Below the pieces are notes generated by a model. The model worked only from the letters and a program-made list of their open reading frames with translations. It was not told the origin of the DNA and searched no databases. From Methyloceanibacter sp. (lineage in GTDB: Bacteria; Pseudomonadota; Alphaproteobacteria; Rhizobiales; Methyloligellaceae), in NCBI GenBank assembly GCA_016649675.1, contig JAENXG010000082.1:1-9368 (forward strand): a stretch of 9,368 nt of DNA, in the 5' to 3' direction. Below, piece after piece: positions 1-6,353 of the stretch (the first letter of the stretch is position 1; every line of letters begins with the position of its first letter). The position numbers and the translations under genes were made by a program.

Positions 1-250
1 CTCGCCTGAAACTGTGAACGGAATCGCGCGCGTGCTCGCGCCGGGGGCCGAGCTCAGATTTGCGAGCGACAGCGGCGACTATGCGGCGCAGGCCCTTCTC
101 CTCATGCGCCAAAGCGGCGCCTTCGCCTGGCTGGCCGAGCGAGCGAGCGATTGGCGCGAGCGCCCCGCCGACTGGCCCGAGACCCGCTATGAGCGGAAGG
201 CCTTGAGCGAGGGACGGAAGCCTGTCTATCTCAGCTTCAGGCGGCTCTAA
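1..250 (+). CDS. trmB: tRNA (guanine-N7-)-methyltransferase TrmB, C-terminal part
   Basis: Partial gene, cut by the left edge; the first whole codon is at base 2 and the frame stays open back to the edge. The product would use S-adenosylmethionine to make m7G at position 46 of tRNA variable loops in the cytoplasm. About 82 residues are visible. They include the RVLAPGAELRFASDSGDYA stretch, which matches the strand-and-aspartate region after the SAM domain (family form 'G.l.f.TD...YA'), and the C-terminal signature W..TRYE.KAL..GRKPVYLSFRR, in which the T.YE and G....L.F.R elements are typical of TrmB. The GTG at base 14 is an internal valine, not the start. In rhizobial genomes trmB commonly lies just before rimP, which fits. 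The exported-protein gene follows after 14 nt, so the two are probably co-transcribed. Confidence 0.88.
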   Translation, partial: SPETVNGIARVLAPGAELRFASDSGDYAAQALLLMRQSGAFAWLAERASDWRERPADWPETRYERKALSEGRKPVYLSFRRL

Positions 251-264
251 CCTCGGAGGTCAGA

Positions 265-696
265 ATGCGCGTGGTGGTGTTAGCTTTGACGATCATGCTC
301 CTGCCAACGGCCGCCCTGGCCGGGACCGACATCGTCGCCGCCTGCTACAAGGACTGCGAGAACGCGACCCATTCCAACCCCGAATATAAGGCGTGTCTTG
401 CCCGCGCCGCTGACAAGGCCGATGCGGCCCTCAATCAGGCCTATAAAGGGTTGCAAGACGCCATTCGCGCGGCTGCCAAGGACATGGCCCAGCCCGCCGA
501 CACCCATCTCGAGGACCTGAAGAGTTCACAGAAATATTGGATCAATTTCCGCGACGCGAATTGCACGCTGGAGGACAATCTCGCCTTTGGCGGCACGGCG
601 ATCGGCGGCAACTTCTCCTCCTGCCTCTGCGCGCTGAGCTATGAGCGCATCAACGACTTCGGCCGCATCGAGAAGCAGGTCATGGGCGGGCCGTAG
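265..696 (+). CDS. small secreted LprI/DUF1311-like cysteine-rich protein
   Basis: A 143-residue protein with a clear Sec signal peptide: a short basic start, a hydrophobic core at residues 3-18, and a likely cut after ALA at 17-19. The mature part has six cysteines (27, 31, 44, 100, 120, 122), enough for three disulfides in the periplasm. The pattern C44, then ALNQAYKGL (55-63), then SSQKYWINFRDANC (87-100), GG..., C, and a late ER.....R is the layout of the LprI N-terminal/DUF1311 family. Members of that family include lysozyme inhibitors, but many have no known role, so inhibition of lysozyme here is only a possibility. A strong Shine-Dalgarno site GGAGGT (255-260) sits 4 nt before the ATG. 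It lies 14 nt after trmB and is followed by a terminator, so it ends that transcription unit. It has no evident functional link to the ribosome genes downstream. Confidence 0.8.
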   Translation: MRVVVLALTIMLLPTAALAGTDIVAACYKDCENATHSNPEYKACLARAADKADAALNQAYKGLQDAIRAAAKDMAQPADTHLEDLKSSQKYWINFRDANCTLEDNLAFGGTAIGGNFSSCLCALSYERINDFGRIEKQVMGGP

Positions 697-703
697 GCGC
701 TTC

Positions 704-726
704 GGGGTGGCCGCCTCCCCCTTTTT
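704..726 (+). terminator. rho-independent terminator after the DUF1311 gene
   Basis: GGGG (704-707) and GG (709-710) pair with CC (714-715) and CCCC (717-720), with one T-T mismatch and a 3-nt loop; five Ts follow at 722-726. It starts 8 nt after the stop codon. It would end transcription from trmB and the exported-protein gene, and it isolates the rimP promoter that begins 19 bases later. Confidence 0.7.
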
Positions 727-744
727 GCGGATCACCCGAAACGC

Positions 745-772
745 TTGAAACCTCGGAAAAAGCACGTATATT
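745..772 (+). promoter_or_regulatory. sigma70-type promoter of the rimP-nusA-infB operon
   Basis: TTGAAA (745-750) and TATATT (767-772) are separated by 16 bp. Read in the rhizobial form this is CTTGAA, 16 bp, GTATAT, close to the CTTGAC/CTATAT consensus. Transcription would start near base 779, about 20 nt before the leader terminator and about 100 nt before rimP. It lies between a terminator and a housekeeping operon, where a promoter is expected. It is the best promoter match I found in the window. Confidence 0.7.
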
Positions 773-785
773 ACTCGCGAACTCA

Positions 786-828
786 TGATTGGGTTGATCA
801 GGAGTGGGCTTGCCGCCCGCTCCTTTTT
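786..828 (+). ncRNA. rimP leader: transcription attenuator with intrinsic terminator
   Basis: The core is a near-perfect 10-bp stem. AGGAGTGGGC (800-809) pairs with GCCCGCTCCT (815-824), with a single G-T wobble and a 5-nt loop TTGCC. It runs straight into TTTTT (824-828), the form of an intrinsic terminator. A small hairpin (TGATT 786-790 with GATCA 796-800) lies just before it and shares one base with its 5' arm, so the two compete slightly. Both sit inside the 5' leader, between the promoter and rimP. They would therefore stop the operon's own transcription prematurely. A 'rimP leader' attenuator at this location is known by comparative prediction in Alphaproteobacteria; the match is by position and hairpin form, not by a covariance search. 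NusA, encoded in the operon, promotes hairpin-dependent termination and is a natural candidate for feedback, which is inference. Confidence 0.75.
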
Positions 829-842
829 GTTAGGCACCTTGC

Positions 843-865
843 TTCCTCGCCTTTCGGTCGAGGAG
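843..865 (+). promoter_or_regulatory. hairpin sequestering the putative rimP ribosome binding site
   Basis: TTCCTCG (843-849) pairs with CGAGGAG (859-865): six Watson-Crick pairs and one G-T, with a 9-nt loop, followed by TTTT (866-869). The 3' arm carries AGGAG (861-865), the only Shine-Dalgarno-like stretch upstream of the rimP ATG at 881. The 15-nt spacing to the ATG is longer than usual. The hairpin could modulate rimP translation or act as a weak second pause/termination site. The pairing is seen directly; the role is inferred. Confidence 0.45.
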
Positions 866-880
866 TTTTGGCCGTAATCG

Positions 881-1438
881 ATGTCGAGCCCTGCCGCCAA
901 CGCCGATCGCCGCTTCGCCTGCGAGACGGGGCCGGCGCGGGCGATCGCCGATCTCGCCGAGCCCGTGCTCGAGGAGCTCGGCTTCCGCTTGGTGCGGGTC
1001 AAGGTGTCGGGACGCGACGGAGGCACGGTGCAGATCATGGCCGAAAGGCCGACAGGCGGGATGACCGTGGAGGATTGTGCCCTGATCAGCCGGAGCCTGT
1101 CGCCGGTGCTGGACACCTACGATCCGATCCCGGGACAATATCGTCTCGAGGTCTCCTCTCCCGGCATCGACCGGCCGCTGGTCAGGCCCAGCGACTTCGC
1201 GTTATGGGCGGGTCATGAAGCCAAGGTAGAGCTGAAGGAGCTGGTCGACGGACGCAAGCGCTTCAAGGGCGTGATCGAGGGCGTGGTCAAGGACGAGGCA
1301 CGCCTCAGGATCGAGTTAGAAGGCAAGGCCGAGCCGGTTACGATCGGCCTTCCCTTCTCGCTCATCAGCGAGGCGAAGCTCGTGGCCAGCAAGGAGAGCT
1401 TCAAGGGCAATCTTTCGGGCAAGAAGCCCGCACAGTGA
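881..1438 (+). CDS. rimP: ribosome maturation factor RimP
   Basis: A 185-residue cytoplasmic factor that binds the free 30S subunit and helps assemble its central pseudoknot and S12 region. The N-terminal alpha/beta domain spans roughly residues 15-95. It contains ARAIADLAEPVLEELGFRLVRV, then VQIMAERP, and the family signature VSSPGIDRPL at 91-100. The C-terminal SH3-like domain follows (about 105-165: KVELKE..DGRKRFKG.I.G), with a basic tail. It is longer than the enterobacterial protein (about 150), as is usual in Alphaproteobacteria. The ATG at 881 is the first start available: an in-frame TAA lies just upstream at 875-877. No Shine-Dalgarno is close; AGGAG at 861-865 is 15 nt away and can be buried in a hairpin. 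It is the first gene of the operon and is separated from nusA by 64 nt. Confidence 0.93.
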   Translation: MSSPAANADRRFACETGPARAIADLAEPVLEELGFRLVRVKVSGRDGGTVQIMAERPTGGMTVEDCALISRSLSPVLDTYDPIPGQYRLEVSSPGIDRPLVRPSDFALWAGHEAKVELKELVDGRKRFKGVIEGVVKDEARLRIELEGKAEPVTIGLPFSLISEAKLVASKESFKGNLSGKKPAQ

Positions 1439-1445
1439 AATAAGC

Positions 1446-1474
1446 GCGGGTGGCGCGCGTGAGCGCGGCCCCGC
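1446..1474 (+). other. GC-rich hairpin in the rimP-nusA spacer
   Basis: GCGGG (1446-1450) pairs with CCCGC (1470-1474). Inside it GCGC (1453-1456) pairs with GCGC (1463-1466) around a 6-nt loop. No T-tract follows, so it is not an ordinary intrinsic terminator. It may protect or process the mRNA, or may simply reflect high GC content. Confidence 0.35.
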
Positions 1475-1502
1475 AAGACCGTAACGATTGGAGGCAATGA
1501 CG

Positions 1503-3167
1503 ATGGCTCAGGCAGGCGTAAGCGCCAATAGGCTGGAGCTCCTGCAGATCGCTGACGCGGTCGCGCGCGAGAAGTCGATCGACCGCCAGGTGGTCATCAG
1601 CGCCATGGAGGACGCGATCCAGAAGGCCGCGAAATCCCGCTACGGCAGCGAGAACGAGATCAGGGCCGAGGTCGACCCCAAGACCGGCGAGATCAGGCTC
1701 GCCCGCCTGCTCGAAGCGGTCGAGACCGTCACCGTGGAGGCGACCCAGATCTCGCTCGAGGAGGCCCGCCGCCGCAATCCTGCAGCACAGGTCGGCGACT
1801 TCATCGCCGAGCCCCTGCCCCCGCTCGATTTCGGCCGGGTGGCGGCGCAGAACGCCAAGCAGGTGATCGTGCAGAAGGTGCGCGAGGCCGAGCGCGAGCG
1901 CCAATATGACGAGTACAAGGATCGCGTCGGCGAGATCGTCAACGGCGTCGTCAAGCGGGTCGAATACGGCAATGTCATCGTCGATCTCGGCCGCGCCGAG
2001 GCCATCGTGCGCCGCGACGAGGCGCTGCCGCGCGAGAACTTCCGCTATGGCGACCGCATCCGCGCCTTTGTCTATGACGTCCGCCGCGAGCAGCGCGGAC
2101 CCCAGATCTTCCTCTCGCGCACGCATCCGGAGTTCATGGCCAAGCTGTTCGCGCAAGAGGTGCCCGAGGTCTATGAGGGCATCGTCACCATTAAGTCGGT
2201 GGCGCGCGATCCCGGCAGCCGCGCCAAGATCGCGGTGGTGTCGCGCGACGCCTCGATCGATCCCGTCGGCGCCTGCGTCGGCATGCGCGGAAGCCGCGTG
2301 CAGGCGGTGGTCAACGAGCTGCAAGGCGAGAAGATCGACATCATTCAATGGTCACCCGACGCGGCGACCTTCATCATCAACGCGCTGGCGCCGGCCGAAG
2401 TGGTCAAGGTCGTGCTCGACGAGGATGCCGAGCGCATCGAGGTGGTCGTGCCGGACCAGCAACTGTCGCTGGCCATCGGCCGCAAGGGACAGAATGTGAG
2501 GCTCGCCTCTCAGCTCACCGGTTGGGACATCGACATCATGACCGAGGCCTCGGAATCGGAGCGCCGCCAGGCCGAGTTCGCCGAACGCTCAGCAACGTTC
2601 ATGGAGGCTCTCGACGTCGATGAAGTGATCGCCCAGCTCCTGGCCTCTGAGGGCTTCTCCTCGGTCGACGAGGTGGCCTTTGTCGAGCCGTCGGAGATTG
2701 CCTCGATCGAAGGCTTCGACGAGAATACCGCCGCCGAGATTCAGACCCGCGCGCGCGAGCATCTGGAGAAGATCGAGGCCGAGCTTGACGCCAAGCGCAG
2801 AGCGCTCGGCGTCGCCGACGCGCTTGCCGAGGTCCCAGGACTCACCACGGCGATGCTCGTCACCCTCGGCGACAAAGGCGTCAAGACGGTTGAGGACCTT
2901 GCCGACTGCGCCACCGACGATCTCGTCGGCTGGAGCGAGCGCAAGGAAAAGGAGACGATCCGCCACGAGGGCATGCTCGACGCCTTCAGCCTGAGCCGGC
3001 AGCAGGCCGAGGAGCTGATCCTGGCCTCCCGCGTCAAGGCCGGGTGGATCGAGGAAGCCGCACTCGCTCCGGAGCCTGAGGAAGGCGAAGTCGAGGGCGA
3101 AGGCGGCACGGTCCCCGAGGCCGGCGTCCCTGCTGGGGACGAGCCCACGCTGGGCGCAGGCAACTGA
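1503..3167 (+). CDS. nusA: transcription termination/antitermination factor NusA
   Basis: A 554-residue RNA polymerase-binding factor controlling pausing, hairpin-dependent termination and rRNA antitermination. Domains in order: N-terminal polymerase-binding domain (about 1-130, beginning ANRLELLQIADAVAREKSID), S1 domain (about 140-208, GEIVNGVVKRVEYGNVIVDLG), KH1 with GMRG at 260-263, KH2 with IGRKGQNVRLA at 325-335, then two helix-hairpin-helix acidic repeats (about 375-440 and 450-520; FSSVDEVAFV...IEGFDE and GVKTVEDLAD). An acidic, glycine-rich tail of about 30 residues ends the protein. The two C-terminal repeats match the E. coli AR1/AR2 layout. I chose ATG 1503: GGAGG at 1490-1494 lies 8 nt upstream, while ATG 1497 would leave only 2 nt and the TTG at 1488 would precede the site. 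The protein may feed back on its own operon through the leader terminator (inference). Confidence 0.96.
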   Translation: MAQAGVSANRLELLQIADAVAREKSIDRQVVISAMEDAIQKAAKSRYGSENEIRAEVDPKTGEIRLARLLEAVETVTVEATQISLEEARRRNPAAQVGDFIAEPLPPLDFGRVAAQNAKQVIVQKVREAERERQYDEYKDRVGEIVNGVVKRVEYGNVIVDLGRAEAIVRRDEALPRENFRYGDRIRAFVYDVRREQRGPQIFLSRTHPEFMAKLFAQEVPEVYEGIVTIKSVARDPGSRAKIAVVSRDASIDPVGACVGMRGSRVQAVVNELQGEKIDIIQWSPDAATFIINALAPAEVVKVVLDEDAERIEVVVPDQQLSLAIGRKGQNVRLASQLTGWDIDIMTEASESERRQAEFAERSATFMEALDVDEVIAQLLASEGFSSVDEVAFVEPSEIASIEGFDENTAAEIQTRAREHLEKIEAELDAKRRALGVADALAEVPGLTTAMLVTLGDKGVKTVEDLADCATDDLVGWSERKEKETIRHEGMLDAFSLSRQQAEELILASRVKAGWIEEAALAPEPEEGEVEGEGGTVPEAGVPAGDEPTLGAGN

Positions 3168-3191
3168 TGAGCCCGGCAGGAGATTTGACGT

Positions 3192-3863
3192 TTGCGGCAA
3201 GCGGCGGCGGAGCAAGAGCGCGAGCAGGATGACGAGGCGGACGGTGTTCGCCGCTGCGCCCTGACGCGTACCCGCCGGCCCAAGGAAGAGCTCATCCGCT
3301 TCGTGCTGGGCCCCGACGGCGTGGTGGTCCCCGATATCAAGGAAAAGCTGCCCGGCCGGGGGGTGTGGCTCACCGCCGCGCATGACAGGGTCGCCGACGC
3401 CAGCAAACGCAACGTCTTCAAGAGGGCGCTGAAGGCGGAAGCCAAGGTGCCCGAAGGGCTTGCGGAGACGATCGACAGGCTCCTCGCCGATGCCGCACTT
3501 TCGGCTCTCGCCCTTGCCAACAAGGCCGGCGAGGCGGTGTTCGGCACCGCCAAGATCGAGGAGGCCATCGCCAAGGGCCGGGTTCTCGCCCTTATCCATG
3601 CGCGGGAAGCGGCGGAAGACGGGTGCCGCAAGCTCGACGGCAAATTCCGCGGAATGATGGGCGAAAACCCGGTTCCGGCGGTGAGCGCCTTCAGCGCGGA
3701 TGAATTGGGTTTGGCATCAGGCCGGGCAAATGTGATACATGCTGCGCTAATCCAGGGCGGAGCGGCTCTCAGATTTCTCGCGGCGGCCTTGCGCGTCGAG
3801 CGCTACCGCAAGGGTAGCGCCGCATTCGCAAGCTTGAACGGATCGGACACGGACAAGGAATGA
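3192..3863 (+). CDS. ylxR: YlxR-type RNA-binding protein with C-terminal L7Ae/YlxQ-like domain
   Basis: A 223-residue protein in the usual ylxR slot between nusA and infB. Residues 20-80 form the YlxR (DUF448) domain: RRCALTRTRRPKEELIRFV, then PDG and the hallmark PGRGVW at 54-59. Residues about 97-200 resemble the L7Ae/YlxQ fold (ALSALALANKAGEAVFGTAKIEEAIAKGRVLALIHA.EA). So one protein seems to combine what Firmicutes encode as adjacent ylxR and ylxQ. RNA binding is likely; the precise role is not settled in the family. The start must be TTG 3192: an in-frame TGA sits just upstream (3186-3188) and no ATG or GTG precedes the YlxR domain. AGGAG (3178-3182) lies 9 nt before this TTG and supports it. 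The charged stretch at residues 7-17 is an N-terminal extension. The stop overlaps the infB ATG by 4 nt. The domain split is from sequence resemblance only. Confidence 0.85.
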   Translation: MRQAAAEQEREQDDEADGVRRCALTRTRRPKEELIRFVLGPDGVVVPDIKEKLPGRGVWLTAAHDRVADASKRNVFKRALKAEAKVPEGLAETIDRLLADAALSALALANKAGEAVFGTAKIEEAIAKGRVLALIHAREAAEDGCRKLDGKFRGMMGENPVPAVSAFSADELGLASGRANVIHAALIQGGAALRFLAAALRVERYRKGSAAFASLNGSDTDKE

Positions 3864-6343
3864 GTGAGACGAACGAGACCGAAGGCAAAGCCGCTCGCGG
3901 GCAGAAGATGACGCTCGGCGTGCGCCGGACCGTGGAGTCCGGCCATGTGCGCCAGAGCTTCAGCCATGGGCGCTCCAAGTCCGTTGTGGTCGAGAAGAAG
4001 AAGCGCCGGGTGATGGGTTCGGGCGCGGCAGCTCAGCCCGTCATGGAGCCGGCACCCCACCCCACGCCACGCGTGGCAGAGCCCGCTCCCAAGCCCCGGC
4101 TTGAGGAGGCGCGCCCGCGTGGCTTAGTGCTGCGCCAGCTTTCCGAGGACGAGAAGGACGCACGCACCCGCGCGCTGCTCGATTCCCGCCAGCGCGAGGC
4201 CGATGAGCGCGCGAGGGCCGAGCAGGCCGCCGTCGTCGAGGTGGTGACGCAAGAGCAGCGGGCGAAAGAAGTCAAAGACGCCGAGGAGCGCAAGGTCAAA
4301 GAGGACGCGCGCCACGAGGCCGAGGCCAAGGCGCGTAAAGTCGGCGAGGAGATCGTCCGCAAGCACCTCCTGAAAGAGGAAGTGGAAGAGCCTGCGCGCA
4401 CGCCTGACGCCCGCCACAAGAAGAGTCCCGTCGCCCCGCGGCGCGGCGAGGAGCGCCGCGTGCGCGGTCGACTCACCATCACCAACGCCCTCGATGAGGA
4501 GCAGCGCCAGCGCAGCCTTGCCTCGCTGAAGCGCCGCCAGGAGCGTCAGAAAAAGCAGATCACGGGACCGCTGGCGCAGCAGAAAATCCAGCGCGACGTC
4601 ATTGTGCCCGAGGTCATGACCATTCAGGAGCTCGCCAACCGCATGGCCGAGCGCGCCGTCGACGTCATCAAGTTCCTGATGCGGGACGGCGAGATGCACA
4701 AGATCACCGATGTGATCGACGCCGACACCGCCCAGCTCGTCGCCGAGGAATTCGGGCATACGGTCAGGCGTGTCTCCGAGGCTGACGTCGAGGAAGGCTT
4801 CATCGGCGAGGAAGACCACGCCGAGGATCTGCAGCCGCGCGCGCCGATCGTCACCATCATGGGCCATGTCGATCACGGCAAGACTTCGCTGCTCGACGCG
4901 ATCCGCACCACCAATGTCGTCTCCCAAGAGGCCGGCGGCATTACCCAGCATATCGGCGCCTACCAGGTGGTGACGCCGCTCGGCAACAAGATCACCTTCA
5001 TCGACACGCCGGGCCACGAAGCCTTCACCGCCATGCGTCAGCGCGGCGCTCAGGTGACCGACATCGTGGTGCTGGTGGTGGCCGCCGACGACGGCGTCAA
5101 GCCGCAGACGATCGAAGCCATCAATCATGCCAAGGCCGCCGGCGTTCCGATGATCGTGGCCATCAACAAGATAGACAAGCAAGGCGCCGATCCGCAGCGC
5201 GTGCGCACCGAGCTGCTCAGCCAAGAGATCGTGGTGGAGAGCCTCGGCGGCGATACGCTGGAGGTCGAGGTCTCGGCGTTGAAGAAGACGGGTCTCGACA
5301 GGCTGCTCGAAGCGATCGCGCTGCAGGCCGAGGTGCTGGAGCTCACCGCCAATCCCGATCGCGCCGCGGAAGGCGTGATCGTCGAGGCCAAGCTCGAGCG
5401 CGGACGCGGGCCGGTCGGCACGGCGCTGATTCAGCGCGGCACGCTGCATGTCGGCGATCTCGTCGTGGCGGGCTCGGCCTATGGCCGCGTTCGCGCGCTG
5501 ATCAACGAGCTCGGCGAGCAGGTCACAAGCGCCGGTCCCTCGGTCCCCGTCGAGGTGCTCGGCTTCGACTCAGCACCGGAAGCGGGCGACCAGTTCGCCG
5601 TGGTGGAGAACGAGGCCCGGGCGCGCGAGATCACCGACTATCGTATGCGCGAGCGGCGCAAGCGCTTGGCCGTGGCCGGTCAGCGCGGCAGCCTCGAGCA
5701 GATGATGAACAATCTGAAGACCGCCGGCACCAAGGAGTTCACGCTCCTCGTCAAGGGTGACGTGCAGGGCTCGGTCGAGGCCATTGTGGCAGCGCTCGAC
5801 AAGATGGGAACCGACGAGGTCCGCGCCCGGATCATCCATGCGGGCGTCGGCGGCATCACCGAATCCGATGTCGGGCTCGCCGCGACGTCGGGCGCCGTGG
5901 TGCTCGGCTTCAACGTGCGTGCCAACGCGCAGGCCCGCGAGGCGGCCGAGCGCGACGGCGTCGAGATTCGCTATTACGCCGTCATCTACGATCTGGTCGA
6001 CGTGGTGAAGCAAGCCATGTCGGGCATGCTCGCCCCCACGCGGCTGGAGACATTCCTGGGCAATGCCGAGATTTTGGAGGTGTTCGCCATCTCCAAGGTG
6101 GGCAAGGTCGCCGGCTGCCGCGTCACCGAAGGCAAGGTCGAGCGCGGGGCCCATGTGCGGCTGATCCGCGACAACGTGGTGATCCACGAAGGCAAGCTTT
6201 CGACCTTGAAGCGCTTCAAGGACGAAGTGCGCGAGGTGATCGCTGGTCAAGAATGCGGCATGGCGTTCGAAGGCTACCAGGACATGCGGCCTGGCGACGT
6301 CATCGAGTGCTTCGAGGTCGAGCACGTCCAGCGCACGCTCTGA
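3860..6343 (+). CDS. infB: translation initiation factor IF-2
   Basis: An 827-residue GTPase that brings initiator fMet-tRNA to the 30S subunit and promotes joining of the 50S. The alphaproteobacterial N-terminal segment VRQSFSHGRSKSVVVEKKK lies near residues 31-49. A long, charged, probably helical linker follows (about 85-245). The IF2 N-terminal module runs from 248 (IVPEVMTIQELA) to about 305. The GTPase domain has G1 GHVDHGKTS (335-343), G3 DTPGHEAF (382-389), G4 NKID (436-439) and a G5 SALKKTG near 474. Domains II, III and the C-terminal tRNA-binding domain follow (GDVQGSVEAI, then YDLVDVVKQAMSGML) through to the end. All catalytic motifs are intact. ATG 3860 overlaps the ylxR stop (ATGA). 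AAGGA directly abuts the ATG, too close to work normally, so translational coupling to ylxR is likely. Confidence 0.97.
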   Translation: MSETNETEGKAARGQKMTLGVRRTVESGHVRQSFSHGRSKSVVVEKKKRRVMGSGAAAQPVMEPAPHPTPRVAEPAPKPRLEEARPRGLVLRQLSEDEKDARTRALLDSRQREADERARAEQAAVVEVVTQEQRAKEVKDAEERKVKEDARHEAEAKARKVGEEIVRKHLLKEEVEEPARTPDARHKKSPVAPRRGEERRVRGRLTITNALDEEQRQRSLASLKRRQERQKKQITGPLAQQKIQRDVIVPEVMTIQELANRMAERAVDVIKFLMRDGEMHKITDVIDADTAQLVAEEFGHTVRRVSEADVEEGFIGEEDHAEDLQPRAPIVTIMGHVDHGKTSLLDAIRTTNVVSQEAGGITQHIGAYQVVTPLGNKITFIDTPGHEAFTAMRQRGAQVTDIVVLVVAADDGVKPQTIEAINHAKAAGVPMIVAINKIDKQGADPQRVRTELLSQEIVVESLGGDTLEVEVSALKKTGLDRLLEAIALQAEVLELTANPDRAAEGVIVEAKLERGRGPVGTALIQRGTLHVGDLVVAGSAYGRVRALINELGEQVTSAGPSVPVEVLGFDSAPEAGDQFAVVENEARAREITDYRMRERRKRLAVAGQRGSLEQMMNNLKTAGTKEFTLLVKGDVQGSVEAIVAALDKMGTDEVRARIIHAGVGGITESDVGLAATSGAVVLGFNVRANAQAREAAERDGVEIRYYAVIYDLVDVVKQAMSGMLAPTRLETFLGNAEILEVFAISKVGKVAGCRVTEGKVERGAHVRLIRDNVVIHEGKLSTLKRFKDEVREVIAGQECGMAFEGYQDMRPGDVIECFEVEHVQRTL

Positions 6344-6353
6344 GATTCCAAGG

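Noticed and set aside
249..757. AACCTCGGA repeated at 249-257 and 749-757
   Set aside because: Only 9 bases, in unrelated contexts (a ribosome binding site and a promoter spacer). It is likely chance.
745..1218. Forward open frame starting at the -35 element and running into rimP in another frame
   Set aside because: It overlaps the promoter, the leader terminator and the conserved RimP frame. Its product is arginine-rich frame-shift-like sequence.
1488..1502. TTG 1488 or ATG 1497 as the nusA start
   Set aside because: The GGAGG at 1490-1494 overlaps or lies too close to these codons; ATG 1503 has the proper 8-nt spacing.
4124..5449. Long antisense open frame (441 codons) across infB, with similar ones at 1401-2348 and 2589-3599 on the minus strand
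   Set aside because: They lie wholly or mostly over strongly conserved nusA, ylxR and infB coding sequence. High GC content in codon position 3 keeps antisense frames open. The translations have low-complexity, histidine/arginine/leucine-rich composition and no recognisable domain.
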